From Apostichopus japonicus (Eukaryota; Echinodermata; Holothuroidea; Aspidochirotida; Stichopodidae): 60,000 bases of DNA. Both the position numbers and the translations under genes were made by a program. Shown one piece after another: positions 1 to 13,500 of this stretch (position 1 is the first letter of the stretch; every line of letters begins with the position of its first letter). The notes below the pieces were generated by a model. That model was not told the DNA's origin and did not search any database. It saw only the letters and a list, made by a program, of their open reading frames with translations. The stretch lies in contig NC_092576.1 of assembly GCF_037975245.1 (NCBI RefSeq), positions 1,564,501 through 1,624,500 on the forward strand, read 5' to 3'.

Positions 1-319
1 ACTGCAAACTTGTCTAAACAAATAAATGAGTTAATTCTATGTTCATGCAACTTTTTGATTGCATCATTGCAATATTTATCAATTTCAATTAAAAGTGATG
101 CTCTAAAACAAGAAGTGCTAGAAAAGTGTCTTAGCTTGATCCAATTTCAATTATGATATTTTTTGGAGAATACTCTGTACAAAATGCCAATCAAACTAAC
201 AAGAGCTGCTTTAAGCTTCTTCATATGACCCTCGTTTGACTACAAATACACTACAGCTGCTGATTGAACAGTGACATAAGTTCTCCAATCTATCACTACT
301 ATTATTCATAGCTGTAATA

Positions 320-325
320 TTTATT
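320..325 (-). terminator. Poly(A) signal AATAAA of the HELZ2-like gene
   Basis: TTTATT on the plus strand gives AATAAA on the transcript strand, about 290 bases past the stop codon. It is the nearest canonical signal downstream of the terminal exon. The 3' UTR would then be about 300 nt. Nothing else coding is visible in 1-616. Confidence 0.5.
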
Positions 326-616
326 TATCTGAAACTTCTCTGAAGTTCTCTAAAGGCTTCGATGGGTTTTCTATTTTTTCCTTGCCTTGTGTACAGCTAG
401 ATGCTGTGACACTCACCCGTACAGAATCATTGCGAAGCTTGGTTGAAATATTAAATGAAAGCACAGCAAAAGTAGTTATACATTGGCAATCAAGCTTTTA
501 AGCCCAGTCACTTAGACCGGGTATATATGGCTGACATTAAAAAGCAAGAATAGATCCTTTGAAATATCTCTTCCTGGACTAAAGTATTAAAAGATATCGA
601 TGGCAACAATTAATGC

Positions 617-3600
617 TTACTTTTCCGGTTCTGACTTTGGAATCAACTCTACAGTGCAGATCACTGGTTCTTGGTTGTCAAACAGTTCATCTGGTAGTTC
701 ACACGACTTCTGGGTGACCTGGAACTCCACGTCATAATTTTCAGTGTCAGAGGGTCTTCCTATATTTGTAGTTCCTGCTATCCCGTGTACTATCAGAGAA
801 GCACTAGAAGGTAGAGGGATCTCTGTCTTCCAGGCATCACTAAGGTCCTTTGATCCTAGTTTCTGGAGATTAGACCGTACAGTATCTGTCAGTTTATACC
901 CATTCAGACGGACACAGATGTAATCACTGAGCACACTTTTCATTGAGGGGTCAGGAGGATCTGACTTTCTGCCTTTTTTCTTTCTCTGAAGAACACTTAA
1001 GATAATTTGCCTGTCATCGCACCATTTCTTTTCAAGTGTGAAATGACCACACACTGAACCATCCTTCTTGAACCAGTTGATTGATATGCCATGGATGACT
1101 ATAGTTTCATCATTGATAATGGTGGTGTAGGCAATCAACATCTTGAGTAAAGGAGTCCATGCATCCATGTATTCTTGAATTGTTGTACATGCAGGTGGCA
1201 GTCTCTCCGCTATTTCTGTGAAGCACTCCACGGGCATAGCCCTATGCTCCAGACATATACCATGTTTTGGAGTGAGCTTAATGAGCTGGATGGCTGGTGC
1301 TGGGATACCATGTTGCATCTTGCTGGTCAGTTGTACTTGAACAACATCTCCTGGGTTAAACTGACGGTTAAATTCAACATACTTCTTCAGCTCTGCAGAC
1401 CCTTTCTTTGTCTCAACTCTCTCACATGTGACTTCTGTGATGACTTCACCTTTATCTTCATGAATGTCCTTTCTTTGCAGCTGACGCTGATTGGCAGTTG
1501 GCCATTTCTCTTCAAGTTTAGCTAAATCAAGATATTTTTTGTGTCGAACAATGTCGACCATACGCTGCCAATCATCTATTGGAATATGATGGATGTGCTC
1601 GTGGGTGGACAACCAAAGTTTGTTGTTGTGACTTCTCAGATTCACTTGCTTGGTTTCATAATCATAGATTCTGTTCCTCCAATTCAGTTGAATGGATTTT
1701 GCTTTGCTTTCAACTTTTTCTGGTCTCTTCCCGGGTTTGAGGTGACATTGTGCAATAGCTGTGGAGCTCCTACCTTCATCCAGGAACTTTTGAAAAGGAT
1801 ATGTCAGCTCCAGTTTCTCATCAGAAGCTGAGTGGACAACTGCTTGAAGACTATGGGGAACCACCTTCAGCTTCAGAGCTAACACCAACATCTCCACATT
1901 TTCTTCATACTTTTGGGCGTTCTCCATCTGCCGGAAACAGTGATGAGCGATGTGGGATATATCTTCATCATGCAGGTATGGATTTTCAGAACCTTCGAGA
2001 ATTGCTATCAATATACGCTGACTGATGAGGTCAGGGTATGATCTGAGAGGAGCAAGACAAGGGTAACGATACAGATTCGAGGATGACACGGCCTCTGTGG
2101 CGATTAATTCTTTGGGTGGTATAACCGCCCTTAGTTGAGCCAGGGCTGCATTTTGTTGTGGGAACCTATCAACACAGACTAGAATCTTCTCCAGTTCAAA
2201 GATCTTATCTTTTCCATACTTTAAAACATTGTTGACATCCTTGTGTGTTCCTCTAAGCAAGGGCATATAATCATCTTTGGCACCATTTCCTGAGTTTTCT
2301 AGTTCCTGTGTTATCATGGAAGGTGGGTTCAGGAGACTACATGCATCATCTTTGAAGGTTTCACTCCAATCTTTAAGATCTTCTTCCATGATGGGCCGCT
2401 GATGATACACTAGCTTTGGACCAGATAACACATCCAGCTTGGAAACAATGGCGTCATTGAGCAGTGATACCACTTTCTGAATCAGGGTGACTGCACTAGG
2501 GTAGTTAATGAAATTCTTGTCCTTTAACATTTGTATGGGGTCCACGGGAGATACAAATCTTGAAATTTTGTACAACATTTCAAGTTGCTTGGTGATGTTA
2601 TCTTCAAATTCAGCTTTACCATTGTAATGATTTGAGAGAAAATTCTCAACCCCTTCAAAGGTCAAGTTTTGCTTGCAAGAGACGACAGACCTTCCAATCA
2701 CTGTCTCTCTCACTGAAGCATTAGATTCGTCCAAGGTGAGTATTATAGACACAGCTAGTCTATCCTGTCCTGGCTTGAACACGCAAAGGTTGGTACTGAA
2801 AACTTCAGGTAACATGTGACTAGCTACATGGGTTTGATTTGGGACATCATTATAAAAGGAGGAAGCTCTCTTCAATACTTCTTTGTCAAGTAGAGTGTCC
2901 TTACCAATAAAATAGGCTACATCTGTGATGTGTATACCAAGCTGGAATCCTGCATTATTCTCAAACCTTTCGATATGTAATGCAAAATCACCATAGCCAG
3001 GATTACCAATGGTAAAAACCTGTTTCTTTCTGAGGTCAAAAGCTTGTCTCTGCTCCAGTTCCTTGGTGGGTACCTGCCAATCAGAGGAAAACTGCATCGA
3101 ATTGTGTTGTAACAGGCTGTTTGGCCATCTCTCTTTCACACCATGTTGTAGATTAAGTATTTTGATACCAACAAGCAACGAGTTGCATTCCGGTAGTATG
3201 TCTGTGACAATACCCATTGGATAAGGGTGTCTAGGAAACCACTGGGAATACTGTACTACGAAGAGCTTGTCTCTCATTTCAACATACCGAACAAAAAGAT
3301 CTTTGTCGCGTTGAATCTTTTGATCTTGACATTTTGGATTGATAGAATACAGAGAAAACTTGATACCTTTATGTGTCTGTTTACTAACACCCTTTGGGAA
3401 TATAAACATCTTTGGATACATTTGTAAACCACGGCATTCTATTGGACACATTAAGCCAATGTTATCTGGATCAAGGGTGCAAACGATTTTCTTCCATTTC
3501 AGATCAGTATGTCTTTTAACCCACATGACTTCTCCATAAGTGACATCATTATGATCATCCTTCTTTGATATCACCTTCACCACAGCCTGGTCGCCATCCA

Positions 3601-4509
3601 AGGCACGTTTCCTCCTGTGTTTATTTGACAGAGAAATCTTGTCAACAGAGTGTTTGCCACAGGGAATTCCATACACCTTGTTAAACTTGGCAAATCTCAC
3701 AAGACAGAAGGGATATTTCTCTGGATCTTCTCTTGCTTTATTTAGGTAAAATTCTTTTTGTTCTTCATCACTCAAATCTTCTTCCTCTTCTTCTTCCTCC
3801 TCTTGGAATGCACCTTCCAGCTGTGATCGCTTTTGATCACCTACCACGGTCCTCTCAAGAACTACTCTCTCTTCCCCTTCCAGCATTCGGAATCTATGTC
3901 GACCCTTTCTTTTCTTACCCGGTTTTGCCCTTTTCTCTGCTGCCGCATCTTCCTTACTTGACTGTTCTTCTGTCACACACTCACCTTCATCAACCTTGGA
4001 CTCCGAGTCCTGTCTTTTTCGTTCTTCGTTAACCTGTTTGTCCAACTCTTTCAGGATTTCATCACATAGATCTTGATCAACCGATTTATACTCCATTTCT
4101 ATGTCAGAACCGTCAGCATCAACACTTTCATCACTGCAAAATCCTGGTAAAGGTGGTTGCAGCCCTGGACTGGTAACCAGGCTGTCATTCATGGCAGAGT
4201 CTTGCACATCAGCAGTAGCACAGATAGAGTTTATTTCAGCTTCAATAGACTCAGGGTATTTCAAACTATTCTTCTGTCGACATAATCCAATGTAACTTTT
4301 CCAGATATTTTTACATCCACCCATGTTGCAAAGTGCCAGCGGATCACCGACCACAAACAAACAACTTCTAGCTCTGGTGAAAGCAGTGATTAGTTCTCCC
4401 TCATCGGACATCATACCAAGATAATCACTGTTGGGAATTTCTTTAGAGTCCAATGATTTCACCTTTCTCGTCCTAACTGAGCTGATGAATACTACTTGAA
4501 ACTGTTTTC
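617..4509 (-). CDS. HELZ2-like gene exon 23: helicase end, RNB (RNase II/R) region and C-terminus
   Basis: This single 3.9-kb terminal exon (acceptor GAATCTAG, stop TAA at 619-617) encodes residues 1480-2776. It completes the helicase (AFTRAR, motif VI), then has an acidic/basic linker with an NLS-like stretch KRAKPGKKRKGRHRFR (1672-1687) and a run of nine glutamates (about 1716-1724). OB-like beta segments and the RNB domain follow. RNB landmarks are GFQLGIHITDVAYFI, HMLPEVFS and APLRSYPDLISQR (R2302). The usual Asp cluster (TID...DxDDA) reads TIGNPGYGDFALH (1979-1991), with at most one Asp kept. After RNB, FNPGDVVQVQL, IQLIKLTP and CLEHRAMPVECF match the HELZ2 post-RNB region. No second helicase follows. 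Confidence 0.88.
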
Positions 4510-7500
4510 CTAGATTCAAAAAAAATAGAAGGGAAAACTGTAATTTACTAAATCTGACCTCTACTGTCCTCTACTTACACATACAGCATCAGGTAATTGT
4601 ACAGAATTTCAAAGGTGGGGGGGGGGTTCAAACTTTGCCTGACTGATTAAGGTAGAAAGCTGAACTTTTGTGGAAGGGTCCGAGGCAAATGAAGGATTTT
4701 ATAAAGGAGGGGCACCATCACTGGGGTCATTGAAGCAGACTATGAAGGAGGTCTGGGAGTCAACCCTCATAAGAAAAGCACATTTAATATTACACATCAA
4801 AAGGTGCAAACTGAAGTGTATTAAGAGTATAAATTAGGTTTATATAAGTATAGGCCCTAAATGCTAGGTTTTGCTAATCAAATACTTTGTGTGAGGTTGA
4901 AACAAGAAGTTGTGAATGTGTGTGTGGGGGGGAGAGTGGGGGTGGGGGGGTTGGAGTTGCAGTACACTCCGCTGAATGCAAATATCTGCCAACTGCAACA
5001 TTTTCCCTGTCCAACAATTAGGAAAGTGAAAATGGATCAACTCGGACTCATTTTGACTACCACTTAACACATGATGTATTACCTGACCAGAGGGACCAAC
5101 ATAACCAATAACCTAACAACCAACCCATCATCTGCTGATCACTTTAACCACAGGAAGCCTCCGAAAAGCATGTCTTTCCTTGTTTTGACCTCTTTTGACC
5201 CCAAATGACCTTCGATATGTAAATTGAGTACAAAGTTTAGATTCATCATCTATTGATCGCTATGACTAAGCTTGATCAATATCAACCATTAATAGAAAGA
5301 GTACATTTTTACATGATTTTCATGATTTTGACCTCCTTTCTTTTGACCTGACAATTACCTAAAACTTTTATGATTATAATCATCTGCAGATCACTATGAC
5401 CACGTTTGGTCGAATTGGAGTGAACAGCAAAGACTAAACATGGCATGAAAGCATGACAATTGAATCCTTGCTTTATGATTACCTTGTACATTATGCACAG
5501 TGTCGACGACCACGTGAGAAAGCCTCTTCTTCCTCAAAGAAATCCTCAAATGCTTGACCTGTCGAGCACAAACATAAGAAGTAATGTTCAAGCAAATGCA
5601 AATACAAGATCTATATTGTGAGAAATATCCCAACAAGAAAGTCTTACATGTATGTAGTTGATATCCACTACAGTATGTAGGCATTATATCTCCTACTTGA
5701 CAGGAAAATATTTGATGGGGTTCTTCTTTCTTCGGTTCTCATTTCATTTCATTAGACTTATCTCTAAACGTCTTCCAATATAATACTCATCATTTTAACT
5801 GTTGGATGTAAGCTCATAAACCATTGTAAAAGCTATTATATTACCATGCAAAAGCAGAACAATCTAGCTAATAAGGCCCTTATTATTCACTTTAAAAGGT
5901 ACACCCACGCACATACCAAACATTAAAAAATCAATTCCTCATGCAGTTTAAAACCCGTCTTGTGCAAAGTGCTTGTGCCAACTACATTTGCAACTTTGAT
6001 GCTGTTAACTGTTGTCATTATCTGTCAAACGGACATGTACATGGTGCATACATCCTTAACATGTCCGCCCTATCTTATGACTACAAACGACCAGGTTGGC
6101 CACCATGCATAGTCTCCAACAGCTCATACTCTGACTCCTACTAGCTGGGAAACAATTCAGTCTCAATCCAGCCAATATAATTGTAGACCCTGTTGTTAAC
6201 ACATAACGATCGATATGTGTAAATAGTACTTAGCAACAAAGCTGCAATCAGTAAATTTTGTTGCTTTGAACTTTATAACATCACAATTTTGTAATAAAGG
6301 CATTAATTTCCAATTTTCTACAATGTTAAGTATGCTCTTATTGGAGCCAACCTTCTTTTGCCTAAAATACACTGTTACACAGTCATTGATATGCATACTG
6401 AGGGCCAGGGTATCCAATTGTCCAAACAGACTTGACATCCAGGCCTGTGAACTTGTTACCCAGTGAAACATTAAAAGATATAAGGTAGTTGAAGTCATTC
6501 ACCTGAGATACATAAGATGCCAAAACAGCAATCTGGTTATCAGTGCGAAAGTCATCCAACTCGTCCGGCCAATGTTCCCTCAAACTCTCAATCTGTTCCA
6601 CAATTTCCTCTGCCTGGAAATAAACAGAGTGACACATGAATCAACTTTATTAAACGCCTTCTTCAAATTGAACTTTAAATATTACTTATGGCATCTTGTA
6701 TTCATATGCGGCATTTATAATATGTCCTGGGAAACAAAAGGTTGTGTTTCTAAAGAGTCACATGCAGTGTCACACACCTGCATTCACTCTATCATATAAG
6801 CAAATTTTTAGCTACAGTATGGTGGATGTGACTGAAAACAAACATGGCATAGTTTAACTTAAGTCAATCTTTATAAGCTGTGTCAAACCAGACTGTCAGA
6901 AAAGATCCCCCGTTTTTAATTCTCTTATGCATTGATAATAATTGTATTAAGTAACTCACCTCTTTTGCATTTATGTAAGATAGTCCCCGTTTTTCTTCTG
7001 TACCTTGAACTGTCGAGAATGTTACAGAGGGCAGTGCTCTCTGTGGGGAATGTGCTGTAACAGCTTTGAAATGTTTAACTTGATAGCAGTGGACACCAAT
7101 GAAGTCAAGAATCTCTTGCTCCATCCTGTAGTTGTCGATTAAAAAGTGAGCATTGTTGCAGTTGTTCTCCATGCTCCAATAAAACAGTCGCTCCAACATG
7201 GACGGACGAAATTGGTGCCTACGAGCCATCTCAGAGAACACCTTCAAAGTCAACCAGACATGAACCATCAGTTCGTAAAGAGCTTGCACATACACTTGTG
7301 ACATATCAATACCATCATAATCTTCAAACTGCTGTAAGAAGCATAATTGTTATTTTTCAAAGTGCACTCATCCATTTGTAAACAATTAGCAATTGTAACA
7401 AATGTCATGGTATACCACAGTTCATGAAACTTTATGTTGTGGTTTACAACCTGGAAACCAGTGCAACCATGTATGCCCAATTACTGACACGTCACAGACA

Positions 7501-10500
7501 TGGACACATAGTTGTGTTGTAATGTCTGCTATTAAACAATATTTTATTACCAATTTCAACTTTCTGAGTTGTGGTGGTATTACAGCTTCAAAATTTGACC
7601 TCTGTTGACCTCTGAGATGATTTACATACCAAAGAACTTCAACCTTAAACAATTCTGTGATAAGTGAAGTTGACTAATTGTTGTTATGATATTGTATCCT
7701 GGATTAAATGACAAATAATGAGTTTGAATGCACTCTACATTTTTTTGACTTTTCATTAAAACTGCATCAGCCCGGACAATGCAGACAATCCAGTGTTGCC
7801 CATGTAGTAAGAAAATGGCCACTGGATGGACAAAAAAGTAAGGCACAGTTAATTATCTGTATTTACTTCACTGGAAGTTTATTGTATTTCAAGGGAAAAT
7901 TAAACAATAATTGCAATAACAGGAAAGGAAAACTTTGACAAAATATGTGCTATGATGACCACTGGATTAAAGAGCTTCTGGCAAAAATTCACATGTCTAT
8001 ATAGTTAGGAACATTCCTTGTGTCATGTTTTCTGTCACTGGAATTAGTCCTTTCAAAATACCCATCAAAACACTTAGTAAATCTTACATGTGGACGCAGT
8101 TGTTTATGGTCTCCAGAGAGCACCACGACAGTTCTTGGTCCAGCAAGAGCAAGAGGCATCATGGTCTCAGTTTCAAGTGCTTGGCCAGCTTCATCGACGA
8201 AGATGTGAGAAAATATTCCATACGTCCCTCCTAATGCAACCAGGTGGATGGCAGTTGAAAGGGTGGTAATAACAATCCGTACACCTTAGGGAGAGAAAAG
8301 CAAAAGTCATATGTTACGGTGCTGATTCTTAAGCAATTTATTTAGGGACATGACTTGACATGAAATGTTAACTTGTAAACACAAGATCACCACCACTACT
8401 GTATTGCTTAATCCTATCAGCATGAATTTTCAAATACTTTGGATTTGCAAAGAAGAGTTTATGAAAGGTATATTTCAGTTTTCATGAACAAATCAATAGA
8501 TAATTTCACTACAAATTGACCACAAACAGTTAGCATTGCAGTTGCACTTGACATTTGGATCCACACAATATGTGAGAAGTCCATCCAAGTTTAACATCCG
8601 AAGCTATTACATTTATTACATCTTTGAATTTAACTTCTGTTGACCTCAAATAACATTTGAACTTCACCATTAACATTACCCTTCTTATACTCACTACATG
8701 ACACCATACAAAGACTATGACTTCAATCAAAATTTTCCTCATTGAGATATGTTTGCTCACATGATATTCACATTGACTGTTGACCTCACATGACCTTTGA
8801 CCTCCACCAACACAATTGCTTCCCATATTTAACAGGGGTAATGTACATGTTGATTATGACATCCAAGCAAGGGTCTCATCTTGAGATATTTTCACATTTT
8901 GAACTCTGTTGAACTCAAGTGACCTTTGACATCCAGCAAACTGCCCATTGCTTTAACAATGTTTGAACAAATGTACATAATTGTGATTTAATGGCAGAAA
9001 TAAACAAAATGAAACAAAAAGGAAACAAAATGAAACAAAATACAATTGCTTATTGTTTATAGTACAGGTAGTTTACATGCTTCATATGACATCCAAGCTA
9101 GTGTCTCAATTTGTGATATCATGTTTATTATATTAAAGGCTTACCTTCATCCAAGTTTCCCTTCTGACATACTTGTTTACATCCATTAGCATCCCACATG
9201 CTTCCACATAAATGCATGGGATCATGATCCTTTAGTAGAAGATACAAGCCCAACCCAACATCTTTGCTGTAGTATATGATAGGGCTGTGTGAGTTGTCAG
9301 TTTATAAATCATTGTGGGACCTATAATCGTGTACTTTCTTTATGTTTTATTTTAATTATTTCAAGTTAGAAACTTAGTAAACAAGGTTGACACTAAGACC
9401 AGTCTAGTCTACTGAACATTGTTCATTGTCAAATTCATTTGCAGGTGTTGATGATAGAGATTTCAGTCTCTGATGAGTGAGCAAGCTAATCAGTAGCATA
9501 TTAAGCAGTGAACTATTAGCTTTGGTACACATATTTGTTCTACGTAAGTAATGGCTAGGCCCTAAGTTTAATGTTTGAAAACATTGCCATCTTTCTTACT
9601 CTTAATATGGTCAATCGTGGGCTTGGCAAATCTGCCATTAGCATCTTGAATGCAAAAGTCATCTCTGATTTCATCGGGAACAGTGAGTGGTTCTCTGTCG
9701 GCTGCATACAACCTCAAAACTGGTCTACCTGCAATACGTCTGTACTCATCAAAGAAATTCTTCAAGTATTCTGTGATGAACAAATCAGCCGCACTGAAAG
9801 AAAATGATGATGTTAAAGCAGAATTTTGCATTGAACTCCATATGGTACAAGGTGAACACAGAAGGGTACCAAGTTTACAAGCTATCTGGCCTTTGTTCAT
9901 TAAAGTGACCATTGATATATTTATGAACAAGTCATGATAAACAATAATTCACTTTGACTTATGTTTACCTCATATATCTTTGACATCACACAATCATAGA
10001 ATGGTTCATAAATTAGGGGGAATTAAGGGGAATGGACATACTAAACGTAAACTTAACGTGGTGCATATTTTAGTATAACTACTATAATTGACAAATTTGT
10101 ACAGCTTTCCAAATAATTCTTTTTGAATTTAGACCTTTACCAAGATAAACATTGGATCTGCGTAGCAAGTATGAAGCTCAATCAAACTGCATTTTTGGAT
10201 TTGCTCTGCGAACTTTGCTGACATAAAATTGTCTATGGCTGCCACAAATGATACTGTAGATTATTAGTTTCTTGCAATTTTGAGGTGGACCTATAGGAAT
10301 TTCAAGTTATGTTATGAATATGTCTCCAGATTAACTCTTCCAGAAGTTGAATTTTGGATAACCCACCATTAAAAGCCTTCTACAGAAACAATTGAGTGCC
10401 TGCACTGACTATGATTGACCAACACATTTACTAACATGCTACCTCAACCATTTCCTGGATTCTTCTTACTTTTGGCAAAGATAAAAGGTGCTTATATCAG

Positions 10501-13500
10501 CTGCTCAGGGTTTACTTGTAACGTGAAAGTTTATAATTAGTTGCTAGTTAATATCTCTTGACATACCTGTTTGAATGAGTGCATACTAGTAACTTGCTTT
10601 CATTGTCTGATTTCATTATCTCTGTGATAGTTTGAGCCAAAGTCAATGTCTTCCCAGTACCAAAGGGTCCGATGAGCAAGGAAGGGCCTTGTCTGAAAGG
10701 GACAATATTCTTGGCCTTGGAGATGAAGTTCTTAGCCTCTTCTTGACGATGATTTAAGGGAACATTGCCACCATCATCTCTCATACTCTGTTGAGCGTCT
10801 TGTTTCACAGTTAGAAACCTAACCATGTGTGATAGAAAACATTAACAGCTTACTTATTAACTTTGTTATAATTATTGCGACTGATAACCTAATGTGGAAT
10901 ACAAAAATAGACCATACTGCTACACAGCAAAACCACAAATATTCAACATGCTGCATTTTAATTCTAGGGGTCTGAGTGAAAGTTGAAACTGAAACATTTG
11001 GCAGGAAAACCACTGGATTTGCTAAGAAGGAGAAAAATAAAGAAACACTGTTTACTTGCAATGTATCTTAGTATCCTAGTTTTGTGCATTACTTTATTTG
11101 CCTGCTATTAATAAGCATGTTACATGGTTAGCAACATCCAACTTAAACAGACATGTGACTAGATTATCTCCTTTTAGGCACTAAAAGGAATTAGTTGACA
11201 TCTATACTAACTAAGGAATATGCCTATTTTTAAAAATAAGAGAAATTTGTACGTACCGTGGAAACATCTTTCCTGGAGGAAAGAGTAGCTGTTTTTCTTT
11301 GAAGTTGTCAATGGCATAAAGTTGTTTACAGAAAGGCATTCTGTCAATCTTGAACTGGACTTGGACTCCAATTTCACACTTATCCTGTAACTTTTGATCC
11401 TGTACACACTCCTCTGACAAGCTTACATAGAAATTGTCAAACTCTCTGAGATCAAGATTGCGACGAACAACAATTTCTGCTTCATAGACCTTTTCAGGAT
11501 GAACATCAAATTTGAGCCACACCATACGTACACATTTTCTGACCAATTGGCTAGCTTCAGAGTCATCAAATGCAGTAGTCATTGTTATCTTTCCCCAAAG
11601 ACAACGATCCAAGTTCACAAGCCCATAAACTTCATGATCGATGTTTTTCTGTGCAAGCATTTTGTGTCTTCCATTGAATCTGCAAACAATGAAAGGCCAA
11701 TTTATACAAAGAGACATTACGGCAAACTCATATACACAAGACATTCATTACGAGATCTCACAGCGTACAAGTATTTATCTCACACCAACTGTACTCCAAA
11801 CTCTCAAAAATTCAAAAATGGTCAGCTTATGTTGCCGCAAGTATTATATCCTCCGAACCACCTCTCAGGGATGTCCCAAAGACTATCTAAGCTAATGTTG
11901 GGACTTTATGAAAATCCAGAGAAAAAAATGCGGTATAGGCTCCAAATTTTGCATGCTACAGTGTGTTAGGATATTAGTTAAAAATTTGTGGAAAAGCTCA
12001 TGCCTGTTTCAACTGGGACTGAAAGATCGTGTGGAGCCGAAACCAAATTTCAAAATCGGGAAGAATTCTGGCATCACTGCACCTCTCCATAGTTTCCAAA
12101 AACAAGTAGGTCATGACAATAAACCTTGTTTATAATTCACAGTACAAAATAAATTATACTATTTGCGGAAGAGCAATATTGCAGGGCCAGTGACAAAATT
12201 ACTGGCCTGCTTCCACCCATCAGTGTCCAGTCAAACATATTGCACACAAAATGCAGTGCACGGCTATTGTATTTAAATCTAGCTACATGCCTTTCAGTTG
12301 ATTCTTCTAATTGAATCAGGTTCAAAATAAGCAATCTACATATAATTAATGCTGCTTGAACAGAAGTGATTTCACGCATGCATCTTGATGGGAATGTGTT
12401 TCCAGAAAAAAGAGGGCTGCTTTTTCAGCACATTGTGTGTTTCCTCAATGGGCTATTTGGACTCAAACTTTTATACGTACACATGCAGCTTGAACCCACC
12501 CAGTCCAACTAGGTTATGTCTTGTTTTTCCTGTCAAAGAAACTTTGAGCATGATTTAGAGAAAGCACTGTCACTGTAAACCTCTGGCATCACCAAGTCTT
12601 TTATTGCAGGTTCGAGTACTAGCTAGCCAAATCATCACATTGTGCCATTTGGCAAAGCACAAACTTTCTATTGCCTCTCTTCACCTAGACGTATAGACAG
12701 GGATTTGTGAGGTAACTTGTAAATATAGTTGCTTGCGCCAGTTTGTGGCTGCATGCACACTATCTGAAGACCCTCAGGGGACACATTGGTGTGGTGCGCT
12801 GTGGTGCCCCGGGAGGGATTGTATAAATTGTGTACACTTGCATGTGTACATGTGTGTGACAAGTTAACAATGACCAGGGGCTAGCTTTGCAAAGATGTGT
12901 GAGGAAGCATGGGCCTGGAACAAGACTGTAAACCTTCACCTTTATCCTATTGAACTATCGGACTGAGAAGATGTTCCCTATATTGTAAATGCATTATTTC
13001 TTAACGAGTGGCTGTCTAAACAGCTTGTTCATTGCACAACTAAGGGAGTTAGTAGAAGGAATGGATACTCAATACCACATTTGACATGCATCTCTCAGTT
13101 CACATTATTCAAGATTAGACCATATCCATTGATGTTTATCTTCTTCAAAACACAACAGATACCAACAAAAAATAATGATAAAAAATGAATAATCTACATT
13201 ACACAAATTGTTATTGAGGTGTAAAAAATTATCTGTAATGTTTTCAGGAAAATTAATGGATGTTTCTGATTAAAGGCCTTCGAGCAAAAGTACCTCTTCA
13301 TTTCCTTCTTGCAGGCTTTTTCTTCTTCCCATGTCATTCTTCTAAAATACTCCTGAAAGTTCTCTTGTGATGGATTATCCATGAGTTTGACTTCCAAAGT
13401 TTTCAATGGGTACCTTTTCAATAAGTTCTCAGAAAACTTATCGGTAGCAAGAGTGGTGTCATATGGCACGAGCTGAAAGCTCTCCCAGGAGTCGTCTTTA

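Noticed and set aside
617-4519. The 1,300-codon open frame as a stand-alone gene
   Set aside because: It begins mid-helicase (GKQFQVVFISSV, motif V) just after a splice acceptor at 4510, and it joins exon 22 in phase. It is the terminal exon of a larger gene.
11499-11969. 156-codon plus-strand frame
   Set aside because: It is antisense to exon 16 of the HELZ2-like gene and shows no recognisable protein features.
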